The notes beneath the pieces are model-generated. The model was given only the letters and a program-made list of their open reading frames with translations, did not search any database and was not told the origin of the DNA. 64,000 bases of DNA, taken from Pandoraea pnomenusa (GTDB lineage: Bacteria > Pseudomonadota > Gammaproteobacteria > Burkholderiales > Burkholderiaceae). Each line of letters starts with the position of its first letter. Within the stretch, counting starts at the first letter, position 1. Positions 42,239 to 51,723 of the stretch are shown piece after piece. The translations under genes and the position numbers were made by a program. The stretch covers positions 2,356,001 through 2,420,000 of the forward strand of contig NZ_CP009553.3 in assembly GCF_000767615.3 (NCBI RefSeq), given 5' to 3'.

Positions 42239-42322
42239 ATTGACGCAAAGTGCTCGAAAATAGCGACCGGAAAGTTCGGATTCAGGAGTACTTTCTATGC
42301 TGCCGGAACGGTGCAAAACGGC

Positions 42323-42351
42323 TTGACATCAGGGTTTCCGGCTTGTCTAAT
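42323..42351 (+). promoter_or_regulatory. Strong sigma-70 promoter of hupB
   Basis: A consensus -35 TTGACA (42323-42328), exact 17-base spacer and TCTAAT (42346-42351, five of six). It lies 92 bases upstream of hupB and is the best-matching housekeeping promoter in the window. Confidence 0.75.
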
Positions 42352-42443
42352 GGCAAAGCCAGCGGACCTCGCAGATCAATGTCAAGGCGCGCAAAGAGCG
42401 CCTCCGCGGCTCAATCGCCTACTATCCTTGCAAGGGGGTTACA

Positions 42444-42716
42444 GTGAACAAGACGGAACTGATCGAACATATCGCGGGTGAGGCCGACATTTCGAAAGCG
42501 GCCGCGGGTCGAGCACTTGACGCAATGGTGGGAGCAGTAAAGAAGGCGCTGAAGAAGGGTGATGACGTAACGATGGTGGGCTTCGGCACGTTCTACGTGG
42601 CCAAGCGCGCAGCGCGCGCAGGGCGCAATCCTCGCACCGGCGATGTGATCAAGATCAAGGCAGCGAAGGTTCCGAAATTTCGCCCTGGCAAAGATTTGAA
42701 AGATACGATAAACTAA
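42444..42716 (+). CDS. hupB: DNA-binding protein HU-beta
   Basis: 90-aa histone-like protein that bends and compacts DNA. It starts [20 protein letters not shown]; the DNA-binding arm includes [20 protein letters not shown] and the C-terminus ends [15 protein letters not shown], all typical of HU. It is expressed from its own strong promoter after the lon terminator and lies 56 bases before the tRNA pair. Confidence 0.97.
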   Translation: MNKTELIEHIAGEADISKAAAGRALDAMVGAVKKALKKGDDVTMVGFGTFYVAKRAARAGRNPRTGDVIKIKAAKVPKFRPGKDLKDTIN

Positions 42717-42772
42717 CGAGCTTTCCTGCTTCGGCAGGGGACAGCATCAAGAACAACACTTGAATCGGGAAC

Positions 42773-42848
42773 GGGTGCTTAGCTCAGCTGGTAGAGCGGC
42801 GCCCTTACAAGGCGTAGGTCGGGGGTTCGAACCCCTCAGCACCCACCA
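42773..42848 (+). tRNA. tRNA-Val (anticodon TAC)
   Basis: 76 bases with an encoded CCA end. Acceptor stem GGGTGCT/AGCACCC, D-arm AGCTCAGCTGGTAGAGC, anticodon loop CTTACAA giving TAC, and T-arm GGTTCGAACCCC all fold as a standard cloverleaf. Confidence 0.97.
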
Positions 42849-42862
42849 GTTCCAGATCTTGG

Positions 42863-42939
42863 GGAGCGGTAGTTCAGTTGGTTAGAATACCGGCCTGTCA
42901 CGCCGGGGGTCGCGGGTTCGAGCCCCGTCCGCTCCGCCA
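42863..42939 (+). tRNA. tRNA-Asp (anticodon GTC)
   Basis: 77 bases with an encoded CCA end. Acceptor stem GGAGCGG/CCGCTCC, anticodon loop CTGTCAC giving GTC, and T-arm GGGTTCGAGCCCC. It lies 14 bases after tRNA-Val, so they form one transcript. Confidence 0.97.
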
Positions 42940-42946
42940 AATTGTG

Positions 42947-42974
42947 AAAAGGCGAACTTCGGTTCGCCTTTTTT
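42947..42974 (+). terminator. Intrinsic terminator after the tRNA pair
   Basis: AAGGCGAAC and GTTCGCCTT form a perfect stem with a TTCG tetraloop and a T-tract. Confidence 0.92.
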
Positions 42975-43021
42975 GCCATATGACGTCCTAAGACGCTTCC
43001 AGACGACTTTTCCGATTTCGT

Positions 43022-44946
43022 ATGTTCGACTTCATCCGCCGTCATCAACGACTGGTCCTCATCTTCCTGACGGTGCTGATCGTGCCGTCGTTCGTGGTGT
43101 TCGGCGTGCACGGCTGGCAGGAATACGCCTCGGATGCCGGCACGATTGCCAAGGTCGGCGATCAGACGGTGACACGCCAGGAGTACGACAGCGTGCTGCG
43201 CGCGCAGACCGAGCGCATGCAGCAAATGTTCGGCGGTGCGGTCGACGCAAGCCAGATCAATACGCCTGAAATGCGTAGCGCCGTGCTGGATAACCTGATC
43301 CAGCAGAAGTTGCTCACGCAGGAAACGCTCAAGAAGAACCTGTCGGTGCCTGATACGCAAGTGCGTGATGCGCTGCTCGCGATTCCGGCGATTGCGCAAC
43401 TGCGCCGTGCGGATGGCTCGATCGATCAGGCCGCGTACGAGCAACTGCTGTCGGCGCAGAATCTGACGCCGCAACGTCTCGAGGCGCAGATCCGTTTCGA
43501 ACTCGCGTCGAATCAACTGCCCACGAGTGTGCAGGCGAGTGCGATGCTGCCGAAGACGGTTCTCGACCGATTTGCACAATTGCGCGCCCAGCAGCGTGAA
43601 GTGTCTGCACTGAACTTCCCTGTGTCGGACTTCGCCAGCAAGATCACCCCGACGCAAGCGCAGATCCAGTCGTACTACGACGCCCACAAGGCCGCCTTCC
43701 AGACGCCTGAGTCCGCCGAGATCCAGTACGTGGTACTCGATCCGAAGGCAATGCCGGCGTCGGCGCAAGCGGCGCCGAGCGACGACGCGCTGCGCAAGAT
43801 GTACAACGACAACCTGAAGCAGTACACCACGCAGGAAGAGCGTCGTGCATCGCACATTCTGATCGCATCGCCGGCAGACGCATCGCCGGCCGACCATGCA
43901 AAGGCGAAGGCGAAGGCCGACGCCTTGCTCGCGCAACTCCGCAAGAACCCCAACGACTTCGCCAAGCTGGCGAGCGAAAACTCGGAAGACCCGGGCTCGA
44001 AGGCCAAGGGGGCGATCTGGGCTTCTTCACGCGTGATGCGATGGTCAAGCCGTTTGCCGATGCCGCTTTCGCCCTGAAGAGCGAAGGGGACATCAGCGAT
44101 GTGGTGAAGAGCGATTTCGGCTATCACATCATCAAGCTCACCGGCATCAAGCCGGCGCAGACGAAGTCGTTCGACGATGTGAAATCGCAACTGGCCGAGC
44201 AGTATCGTCAACAGGAGTCGGCCAAGGCGTATGCCAAGCTCGCCGACCAGTTCACCAACGCGGTGTACGAGCAGCCTGACAGCCTGCAACCGGCCGCTGA
44301 CAAGCTGAACCTGAAGGTGCAGACGGCGACCGTCACGCGCAAGCCGGATCCGTCGCAGGCACAGGGGCCGTTCGGCAACGAGAAACTGCTCAAGGCCGTG
44401 TTCGGCGACGAGTCGCTCAAGAACAAGCGCAATACCGAAGCCGTGGATGTGGGCCAGGGCGTGCTGGTCTCGGCGCACGTGGTCAGCTATCACCCCGCGG
44501 CCACGCCGCCGCTCGCGCAGATCGCCGCACAGGTCAAGGAAAAGACGATTGCCGACCTGGCCGAGCAGGAAGCAAAGAAGGCCGGTATCGCGAAGCTCGA
44601 CGCGCTCAAGAAGGGTGGGGACGCGACGTTCGGGGCCGCGCAGACGGTATCGCGCGACAATCCGGGCAAGCTGGCACCGGCCGCGCTCACGGCCATCTTT
44701 GGCGCGGATACCTCGAAGCTGCCTGCCTACGTGGGCGTCGAGCTAGGCGATGGGCAAGGTTACGCCGTGTACCGCATCAGCAAAGTGACGCAGCCGGCCG
44801 CTCAGGATCCGCAGCGTCTTGCCGCGGAAGCACAACAGTTGAATCAACTGGCCGCACAGGCCGAGTGGAACGCCTGGTTGGGTGATCTGCGCGCGCGCTC
44901 GAAGGTCAAGGTGGTCAATGATGTCACCAAGGCGTCGAGCAACTGA
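43022..44946 (+). pseudogene. ppiD: ppiD-like periplasmic folding chaperone/prolyl isomerase, frameshifted
   Basis: Inner-membrane-anchored SurA-N/parvulin protein. N-terminal membrane helix LVLIFLTVLIVPSFVVFGVHG, then a SurA-like chaperone domain, then a parvulin domain ([20 protein letters not shown] to [13 protein letters not shown]). The frame breaks inside the parvulin domain: frame 1 runs 43022-44077 with a nonsense tail, while the homologous continuation lies in another frame up to 44946. The break is at a run of five G (44008-44012); one extra G restores [19 protein letters not shown] and a 641-aa protein. Either a true frameshift or a homopolymer sequencing error. Position after hupB and the tRNAs is the usual ppiD locus. 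Confidence 0.85.
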
Positions 44947-44976
44947 GCGCCTGAGCGACAAGAAGACGACACAACG

Positions 44977-45006
44977 AAAAACGCGGCCGTGTGGCCGCGT
45001 TTTTTT
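44977..45006. terminator. Bidirectional terminator between ppiD and tesA
   Basis: AAAAACGCGGCC and GGCCGCGTTTTT form a perfect 12-bp stem with a GTGT loop; T-tracts exist on both strands, serving the convergent genes. Confidence 0.9.
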
Positions 45007-45015
45007 ACGTCTGGA

Positions 45016-45714
45016 TCATGCGCCCGATTTCGGTGTGCGGGTGTCTGCCGCTTTTCCCGATGGCTTGCCTCCCGGTTTGAGCAGCGGTTTCACCGTCGGC
45101 CACACGTTCTGCAAGATCTGGGGATGGGCTTTGGCAAGCGGATGGATCTGATCCTGCTGGAACCAGTCAGGGTGCTCCACAACGCCGGCCAGCAGGAACG
45201 GCACGTAGCCCGTCTTCTCCTGTTTGGCGAGCGCGGAGAACATGTTGAAGAACTGTTCGCTGTAGTCGGGGCCGTAGTTCGGCGGAATGCGCATGCCGAC
45301 GACGATCACACGGCTGCCTGCCTTGCGTGAAGCGGCAATCATCTCGCGCAGGTTCGTGCGTGTGAGATCGAGTGGAATGCCGCGCAAGGCGTCGTTGCCG
45401 CCCAGTTCCAGAATGGTGATGGCGGGGTGGTAGCGCGCCAGCAGGGGCGCGAGGCGGGCACGTCCGCCGCTCGTCGTGTCGCCGCTGATACTCGCATTGA
45501 CGACGCTATAATCGAACCCGTTTTGCGTGATCGTCTGCTGCAGCAGATTCACCCAGCCGGCGCCGCGAGCGATGCCATATTCCGCCGAGAGGCTGTCGCC
45601 CACGACCAGGATCGTGGGCGCTCCCGAACTTGCGGCGTTCGCCGCGGTCCCTGAGAGCATGCACCAGCCAATCAAGGCTGAGGCGGCCAATTTCAAGAAC
45701 TCTCTTCTTGCCAT
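45016..45714 (-). CDS. tesA: Multifunctional acyl-CoA thioesterase/protease/lysophospholipase TesA-like esterase
   Basis: Periplasmic SGNH-family hydrolase, 232 aa. The N-terminus MARREFLKLAASALIGWCML has an RRxFLK pattern that fits a Tat signal, with cleavage near ANAA. SGNH blocks are visible: nucleophile GDSLSAEYG, Gly/Asn block LGGNDALRG and catalytic Asp/His in DQIHPLAKAH. The ATG at 45714 overlaps the start codon of ybbA on the other strand. E. coli tesA and ybbA are also divergent neighbours, supporting the name. GGAAAA lies eight bases upstream. Confidence 0.9.
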   Translation of the reverse strand: MARREFLKLAASALIGWCMLSGTAANAASSGAPTILVVGDSLSAEYGIARGAGWVNLLQQTITQNGFDYSVVNASISGDTTSGGRARLAPLLARYHPAITILELGGNDALRGIPLDLTRTNLREMIAASRKAGSRVIVVGMRIPPNYGPDYSEQFFNMFSALAKQEKTGYVPFLLAGVVEHPDWFQQDQIHPLAKAHPQILQNVWPTVKPLLKPGGKPSGKAADTRTPKSGA

Positions 45715-46405
45715 GTCGTTTTCCGAAAACGTAATTGAGGTGCGGGGCCTGGGGAAGCGGTTGCGCGATGCCACCGGTGAGCTGGTCATTTTGCAGGATA
45801 TCGATTTCTCCGTCGCGAAAGGCCAGAGCGTTGCCATCGTCGGCGCCTCGGGATCCGGCAAGTCGACACTGCTCGGGCTGATGGCGGGCCTCGACACGGC
45901 GACCGACGGCAGCATCACGCTATTGGGCAAACCGCTGGGTGAACTCGACGAAGAGGGGCGTGCGGCATTACGGCGCGGTGCCGTGGGATTCGTCTTTCAA
46001 TCATTTCAGTTGATGCCGCATCTGACCGCCCTCGAGAACGTGATGCTGCCGCTCGAATTATTGGGTGAGACACGCGACGTGCGCGATCGTGCCGTAGACA
46101 TGCTGGACCGGGTGGGGCTGGGGTCGCGCCTTACGCATTACCCGAAGCAGCTCTCCGGCGGCGAACAGCAACGTGTGGCGCTCGCACGTGCGTTCGTGAC
46201 CGGGCCGGTCGTGCTGTTTGCCGACGAACCGACGGGAAGTCTCGACACGGCGACTGGCGAACGAGTCATCGACCTGATGTTCTCGCTCAACAAGGCGAGC
46301 GGCGCTACCCTGGTGTTGGTCACGCACGATCTGGCGATCGCACAGCGCTGCGATGCAACGGTGCAGCTCGCCGGCGGGCGGTTGGTCCGGCGCGAACCGA
46401 CCTGA
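45713..46405 (+). CDS. ybbA: ABC transporter ATP-binding protein, YbbA/LolD-like
   Basis: 230-aa ATPase subunit of the MacB/LolD class. Walker A GASGSGKSTLLG, Q-loop VFQSFQLMPH, signature LSGGEQQRVALARAF, Walker B VVLFADEPTGSLD and H-loop THD are intact. The ATG at 45713 shares two bases with the tesA start codon on the opposite strand (CATG), and no good ribosome site precedes it. No cognate permease (YbbP) gene follows; the next gene is pgi on the other strand, so this ATPase looks orphaned. Confidence 0.88.
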   Translation: MSFSENVIEVRGLGKRLRDATGELVILQDIDFSVAKGQSVAIVGASGSGKSTLLGLMAGLDTATDGSITLLGKPLGELDEEGRAALRRGAVGFVFQSFQLMPHLTALENVMLPLELLGETRDVRDRAVDMLDRVGLGSRLTHYPKQLSGGEQQRVALARAFVTGPVVLFADEPTGSLDTATGERVIDLMFSLNKASGATLVLVTHDLAIAQRCDATVQLAGGRLVRREPT

Positions 46406-46431
46406 TCCAGCGACGCCCGTCTCACACTCCG

Positions 46432-48105
46432 TCAGCGTTTTTCCTTTAGCGCTTCGCCCGCCAGTCGGATCAAGGAGGCGGTCGAGGCGTCATGGGCATC
46501 GGACCGGAGCGAATCCGGGTCGACGAGCTCCGGTTCGATGGCGCGGCACAACGTCTTGCCGAGCTCCACGCCCCATTGATCGAACGGATTGATGTTCCAG
46601 ATGGCGGCCTGCACGAATACCTTGTGCTCATAGAGCGCGATCAGCGCACCCAGTCGCTCCGGCGACAATTTATCGATGACCAGCGTGTTGCTGGGACGAT
46701 TGCCGTCAAAACGGCGTTGCGCGCCCAGAGGGCCACCTGCCTGTTCCGCCGTGGCCATCGAACCGCCCTGCAGCAATGCCTCGCTCTGCGCGAAGCAGTT
46801 GGCGAGCAGCTTGCGGTGGTGATCGAGCAGGCCGGGGGCGTCGTACTGCGGCTCGAGCACGGCGATGAAATCCACCGGCACCAGCGTGGTGCCCTGGTGG
46901 AGCATCTGGAAGTAGGCGTGCTGTCCGTTCGTCCCTGGCTCGCCCCAGATGATGGGCGCCGTTTGCCACGCCACGGGGGTGCCGTCGACCTGTACCGACT
47001 TGCCATTGCTCTCCATGTCCAGTTGCTGGAGATAGGGGGGAAGCTTCTGCAGCGCGTCGGTATACGGCGCGATGGACAACGTCTGGGCGTCGAAGAAATT
47101 CCGGTACCAGACGCCGAGCAGGCCGAGCAACACCGGCATGTTGGCTTCGAGCGGTGCGTGGCGGAAGTGCTCGTCCATGGCATGGGCCCCGGCGAGCAGC
47201 GCTTCGAAATTCCGTGCGCCGAGATACAGCATGATGATGAGCCCGATGGATGACCACAGCGAATAGCGGCCACCGACCCACTCGCCGAACTCGAAAACGT
47301 TCTCCTTGCGGATGCCGAATCGCACAGCCTCTTCTGCATTCGTCGACACGGCGACGAAATGCCTGCCGAGTTCGCTTTCCGGAATGCCGTGATCGACGAA
47401 CCAGGCGCGAATCGTGCGCGCGTTGGTCATCGTCTCGAGCGTCGTGAACGTCTTCGAGCACACAACGACCAGTGTGCTTTCGGGGTCCAGGGAAGGAAGT
47501 GTGCGGGCGAGTTCCGTGGGATCGATGTTGGCGATGAAGTGTGCCGACAGATCGTGACGCCCGTAGACGGCGAGCGCATCGCAGACCATGCGGGGGCCGA
47601 GATCCGAGCCGCCGATGCCGACATTGATCAGATGCCGGATGCGCTTGCCGGTGGCACCCACCCACGCGCCGCTGCGCACACTGTCGCTGAACGCGCGCAT
47701 CCGGGACAGCGTGTCGCTCACGCCGTGACTGACGTCGCCCGAGGCATCGTGAAACGCCATCGTGCGCGGCGCGCGCAGGGCCACATGCAGGGCCGCGCGT
47801 TGCTCGGTCACGTTGACGTTTTCGCCCGCCCACATGGCGTCGCGTTTGGCGGGCAGGTTGCATTCGCGTGCCAGATGCGTGAGCAGCGTGCGGGTCTTTT
47901 CGGTGATCCGGTTTTTGGAGTAGTCGAGATACAGGCCGGCCGCACGCAACGAGAAGTTTTCGACGCGTGAATTGGCGCCCCTGCCGGCAAACCAGTCGCG
48001 CATGTGCTGCCCGGCGATTTCGTCGCGATGCTCGAGCAGGGTACGCCAGGCGGGGAGTTGATCCAGACGAACGGATGACTTGTACGGCATGTGCGATAGG
48101 AACAT
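46432..48105 (-). CDS. pgi: Glucose-6-phosphate isomerase
   Basis: Interconverts glucose 6-phosphate and fructose 6-phosphate; 557 aa. Signatures are visible: NVGIGGSDLGPRMVCDAL, SKTFTTLETMTNA, FGEWVGGRYSLWSSIGL, the catalytic Glu region PIIWGEPGTNGQHAYFQMLH and NPFDQWGVELGK. An in-frame ATG five codons downstream (48090) is an alternative start. A TATACT box 14 bases before the first ATG would leave a very short leader. It converges on ybbA with only 26 bases between the stops. Confidence 0.95.
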   Translation of the reverse strand: MFLSHMPYKSSVRLDQLPAWRTLLEHRDEIAGQHMRDWFAGRGANSRVENFSLRAAGLYLDYSKNRITEKTRTLLTHLARECNLPAKRDAMWAGENVNVTEQRAALHVALRAPRTMAFHDASGDVSHGVSDTLSRMRAFSDSVRSGAWVGATGKRIRHLINVGIGGSDLGPRMVCDALAVYGRHDLSAHFIANIDPTELARTLPSLDPESTLVVVCSKTFTTLETMTNARTIRAWFVDHGIPESELGRHFVAVSTNAEEAVRFGIRKENVFEFGEWVGGRYSLWSSIGLIIMLYLGARNFEALLAGAHAMDEHFRHAPLEANMPVLLGLLGVWYRNFFDAQTLSIAPYTDALQKLPPYLQQLDMESNGKSVQVDGTPVAWQTAPIIWGEPGTNGQHAYFQMLHQGTTLVPVDFIAVLEPQYDAPGLLDHHRKLLANCFAQSEALLQGGSMATAEQAGGPLGAQRRFDGNRPSNTLVIDKLSPERLGALIALYEHKVFVQAAIWNINPFDQWGVELGKTLCRAIEPELVDPDSLRSDAHDASTASLIRLAGEALKEKR

Positions 48106-48201
48106 TTCGATAAGGCGAAGTATAACGGGAGTCGCCGCGCATACGGCCCGAAATCGGGTGCGGGGCGGCGCGGATACAGGCTTTGCGCCGCCTGGACCGT
48201 C

Positions 48202-49906
48202 TTATCGGGGGGGCGGGCGGCGTCCCACGAGTGGGCTGAACGCTTCGCGTCGCACGCGCCGAGTCGTTCAGCCGCAGTCCCAGTTCGGTGCGGATGGCGG
48301 GCAAAAGTTCAGATGCCGTGAGACCTGCCGGCCCCTGTCCCGCGCTCACGCACCGCTCGGCGGCCCGCCCGTGAAGCCAGACGGCGCCCAGCGCGGCGGG
48401 TGTCGCCGGCATGCCCTGGGCAAGGAGAGCGCCGATGACGCCGGTGAGCACATCCCCCGTGCCGGCCGTGGCCAGTCCGGCATTGCCGGTCGTGTTGATC
48501 CAGGTGTCGTTGCCGTCGTCGATGACCGTGCCCGACCCCTTGAGCACGATGGTGGCGCCGAAATGCTGCGCCAGCGCGCGCGCGCACGCCAGCCGGTCGG
48601 ACTGAATGCGCGCGACGTCGCAGCCTGCCAGGCGAGCGGCCTCGAGCGGATGCGGCGTCAACACGGTAGGGCCGGCACGGCGGCGCACTCGCTCGGCGAG
48701 CGAGGGCTCGATGGCGAGCAGATTGAGCGCATCGGCATCGATGACCAGCGGCGTATGCTCCAACGCCAGGGCCCGGGCAAGACAGGCGGTCGACGCCGCC
48801 GAGGTGCCGAGTCCCGGTCCGATCGCGACCGCCTGCATGGTGGCCAGATCCAGGCTTTCTGCCTGACGCAGCATCAGTTCGGGGTGAACGGGATCCCAGG
48901 ACGGGCCGTTCTGGGCGACGAAACCGACGTAGACGCGCCCGGCACCCGACATCAGTCCGGCGCGCGCGCAGAGCAGGGGCGCCCCGACCATGCCCTCATG
49001 GCCGCCGAGTACCGCGAGCGATCCGTAACTCCCCTTGTGGGATGCATGATGGCGTTGCGCCAGATGTGGCTCGAATACTTCCGGCGCGTTCGTGCGGATG
49101 CTGCTGGCCGTGAGCCCATCGCCGGCCCCGAGCGTGGCCACGAGCACGTCGCCGGACAGGTCGCGTCCGACACCCGTGAAAAGTCCAGGGCAGGCGCCGA
49201 GCATGGCAATCGTGACGTCCGCCCGGATGGCCGGACCGTCGGCGACCCCCGTGGCGGCCATAAGTCCGCTCGGAATGTCGATCGCCAGCACCGGTGTGCC
49301 CTGCGCGTGGGCGTAACCGATGTTCTCGACGAGTGTGGCGGCCGCGCCGTCGAGCGCGCGCGACAGGCCGATACCGAACAGGCCGTCCACGATCCATGCG
49401 TAGGCGGAAGGCTGCGGCCACGTCGTTGGCGCGGGGCGCACCGGCACGCCGGCGGCGATCGCCTCGTCATGCGCCCAGATGGCGTCGGGTGCGCCCGGGG
49501 GCGCAAGCTGCCAAACGTCGACGAGCACGCCGCGCCGCTGCAATTCGCGCGCCGCCACGTAGGCGTCGCCGCCGTTGTTGCCGGGCCCCGCGAGCAACAG
49601 GACCGGATGGCGACCAGCCGTTGCCAGTGCGGGCAGATGGGCGTAAAGCCAGCCGGCGACGGCCGTCCCGGCGCGGGACATCAAGGTGTGCGGCGGCAGT
49701 CCGGCCGCGGCGGCTCTCTCGACATCGCGAAGGGCCGCGGGAACGTATAAGTCGCGGCAGGGGGCGCCGGGGTCGGAGGTGAAGGTGGCATCGGTGAGCG
49801 CCACCGACGTCTCGGGAACCGGGGCCGGGGGGCGACTCACGGGCCGAGCCAGTGGACTCGCGCTGGCGGGCGCGGCAGGGAGGTTGGCGTGCAGAGGGTC
49901 GGACAT
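48202..49906 (-). CDS. nnr: Bifunctional NAD(P)HX epimerase/ADP-dependent dehydratase, 3' end apparently frameshifted
   Basis: Repairs hydrated NAD(P)H. The N-terminal epimerase (YjeF-N) domain contains LLAGPGNNGGDAYVAARELQ and VDGLFGIGLSR. The C-terminal dehydratase (ribokinase-like) domain contains VLTPHPLEAARLAG, VLKGSGTVI and NTTGNAGLATAGTGDVLTG. The ATG at 49906 was chosen over a TTG three codons upstream. As sequenced, the frame does not stop at its expected end: it runs 1,500 bases on, through pgi, to 46706 (1069 codons). At a run of seven C on the coding strand (48207-48213) one base fewer would give an immediate TAA at 48204-48202 and a normal 567-aa protein. I annotate that end. Confidence 0.8.
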
Positions 49907-49932
49907 GGCTGGCAAAGCTCCCGTAAGCCTGG

Positions 49933-49972
49933 GCGTTACCGCGTTACCGCTTTATCGCTCTATCGCGCTGTC
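49933..49972. repeat. Degenerate 8-bp tandem repeat, five copies
   Basis: Units GCGTTACC, GCGTTACC, GCTTTATC, GCTCTATC and GCGCTGTC stand in register just upstream of nnr, in the probable promoter region. Confidence 0.6.
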
Positions 49973-50156
49973 ACCGGGCGCAGGCCGCGCGACGCATGCC
50001 GGATGTCATGCGAGGCGCGGGGCGGACGGCAGGGAAACCAGGGACGCGATGGCGCGCAGGCAACCTAGGTGTCGATCAGCAGATTATGCCGATATTGCGC
50101 CGTTCTGCCTGCAAGGATGTCTCCCGATGCCTTGTCGGCGGCGTCCGACGGGCCGC

Positions 50157-51431
50157 TCAGCGATCGTACCGGGCGAGCGTCAGGCCGTTCAGATCGATCT
50201 CGGGCGTCTGTCCCGAGATGACGTCGGCGAGCACACGCCCCGAACCGCAGGCCATGGCCCAGCCGGTCGAGCCATGGCCGACGTTGAGGAAGATGCCCGG
50301 CAGGTGCGTTGCCCCGAGCAGCGGCGGGCCGTCGGGCAACATCGGCCGTGCGCCGACCCACGATCTGGCTTCGCGATACTTCCCCGCGCCCGGGAACCAG
50401 TCGGTCGTCACCTTGTAGAGCGTGGCGATGGCGCGTTCGCGCAGCACCAGCTCGGTGTCGCCGAGTTCGGCTGTCCCGGCAATGCGCAGCCGGTTGCCCT
50501 GAGGCGTGATGGCGGTTTTGTACGACTCGTCCATGACGGCGATGCGCGGACTGAACAGCTCGTTCTTGACGGGAACCGTGATCGAGTAGCCCTTGATCGG
50601 CCAGAGCGGTAGATCGATGCCCAGCGGGCGCAGCAGTTCCGTGCTCGCCACTCCTGCCGCGATCACGACGGCGTCGGCGTCGAGCGTGGCGCGCCGGCCG
50701 CCTTCGGCGTGGCTCGAGGTCTCGACGGTGACCCCGGCGCGCCCAAGGTTCGAGCGCACCGACAGCACGCTTGTCTCGGTCGCCAGCGTCACGCCCATGT
50801 CACGTGCGATCTGGGCCAGGCGCTTGGTGAAGAGCGGGCAGTTGCCGGTTTCATCGCGCGGCAGGTGCAGGCCGCCCGCGAGTTCGGCGTCGGTGGAAAT
50901 CGCGGGCTCGAGCTTGCGACACTCCTCGGCCGTGAGCAGGCGGTGCGGCACCTCGTTCTCGGCGAGCATGGCGCGCGCGGGCTCGTTCATCTTGATTTCG
51001 CGCTCGGTGCGGAACAGTTGCAGGTAGCCTTGCGTGTGCTCGTATTCGAACACATGGACGTCGCGCAATTCGTGGAGGCAGCGTTGGCTGTAGAACGCAA
51101 GGCGCTGCATGCGCTCGCGGTTCGCGCGATAGCGTTCGAGCTTGCATTCGCGCAGCCAGCGCGCGGCCCAGCGCCACGTCCCCGCCGACAGGCCCGGCCG
51201 GAAGATGAGCGGGCTGGCCGAGCTGAACAGGTAGCCGAGCAGCTTGCGCGGCATGCCGGGCGCTGCCCAGGGCGTGACGTAGCCCGGCGCGATGACGCCT
51301 GCGTTGCCGAAGCTGCTCTCTTGCGCGACCGTGCTGTTGCGCTCGACGAGAGTGACCGTATGCCCCGCGGCGGCCAGATAGTAGGCGGTACACGTGCCGA
51401 TAACCCCGCCGCCGATAACGATGACCTTCAT
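50157..51431 (-). CDS. dadA: D-amino acid dehydrogenase small subunit family FAD oxidoreductase
   Basis: Oxidative deamination of D-amino acids at the inner membrane; 424 aa. The N-terminal FAD-binding motif VIVIGGGVIGTCTAYYLAAA is followed by SSFGNAGVIAPGYVTPWAAP, a DadA hallmark, and the C-terminus has LNVGHGSTGWAMACGSGRVL. The ATG at 51431 was chosen over a TTG two codons upstream. It stands alone; the 225 bases downstream hold no other gene. The exact substrate among D-amino acids is unknown. Confidence 0.92.
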   Translation of the reverse strand: MKVIVIGGGVIGTCTAYYLAAAGHTVTLVERNSTVAQESSFGNAGVIAPGYVTPWAAPGMPRKLLGYLFSSASPLIFRPGLSAGTWRWAARWLRECKLERYRANRERMQRLAFYSQRCLHELRDVHVFEYEHTQGYLQLFRTEREIKMNEPARAMLAENEVPHRLLTAEECRKLEPAISTDAELAGGLHLPRDETGNCPLFTKRLAQIARDMGVTLATETSVLSVRSNLGRAGVTVETSSHAEGGRRATLDADAVVIAAGVASTELLRPLGIDLPLWPIKGYSITVPVKNELFSPRIAVMDESYKTAITPQGNRLRIAGTAELGDTELVLRERAIATLYKVTTDWFPGAGKYREARSWVGARPMLPDGPPLLGATHLPGIFLNVGHGSTGWAMACGSGRVLADVISGQTPEIDLNGLTLARYDR

Positions 51432-51643
51432 TCCCAACCGTCTGGTGTGTGGCGAACGCCCGTTCGTTCGCTTGTTAGTGTCGTATTAGTGTCTTGCCAG
51501 TGACGTTTTGTGCCGGGCCTCGCCTCCGGGGTCGCCGGGCGGCGCGAGCCGTGTTCCGATTTCGAGTTCGGTACGGGGCGCATAGGTTACCAGAGAGCGG
51601 CCGCGACAGGGCGGCAGCGGGCCAGAATACGTGTTGCGCACTC

Positions 51644-51678
51644 GGGTATAACCCGGGGTAAGCAGGGTATAATCCCGG
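51644..51678 (+). promoter_or_regulatory. Tandem GGGTATAAYCC elements at the purL promoter
   Basis: GGGTATAACCCGG (51644-51656) and GGGTATAATCCCGG (51665-51678) are near-identical and 21 bases apart. The second contains a consensus TATAAT 46 bases before purL. Each is also a short palindrome (GGG...CCC). They may be two -10 boxes or a -10 overlapping a duplicated operator; no good -35 is visible. Confidence 0.5.
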
Positions 51679-51723
51679 TTTGTCGTTCCCCCGCGTTTTG
51701 AACGCCTCGCCTTCCGTCCTTCC

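Noticed and set aside
45503..45512. TATAAT-like box inside tesA as a ybbA promoter
   Set aside because: It lies in a coding region about 200 bases from ybbA with no -35; could be chance, so not annotated.
46706..48201. A real 1069-aa fusion of Nnr with a new C-terminal domain
   Set aside because: The extension is an out-of-phase reading of pgi and has no domain of its own; an indel in the C7 run is the simpler explanation. It is kept as a finding only.
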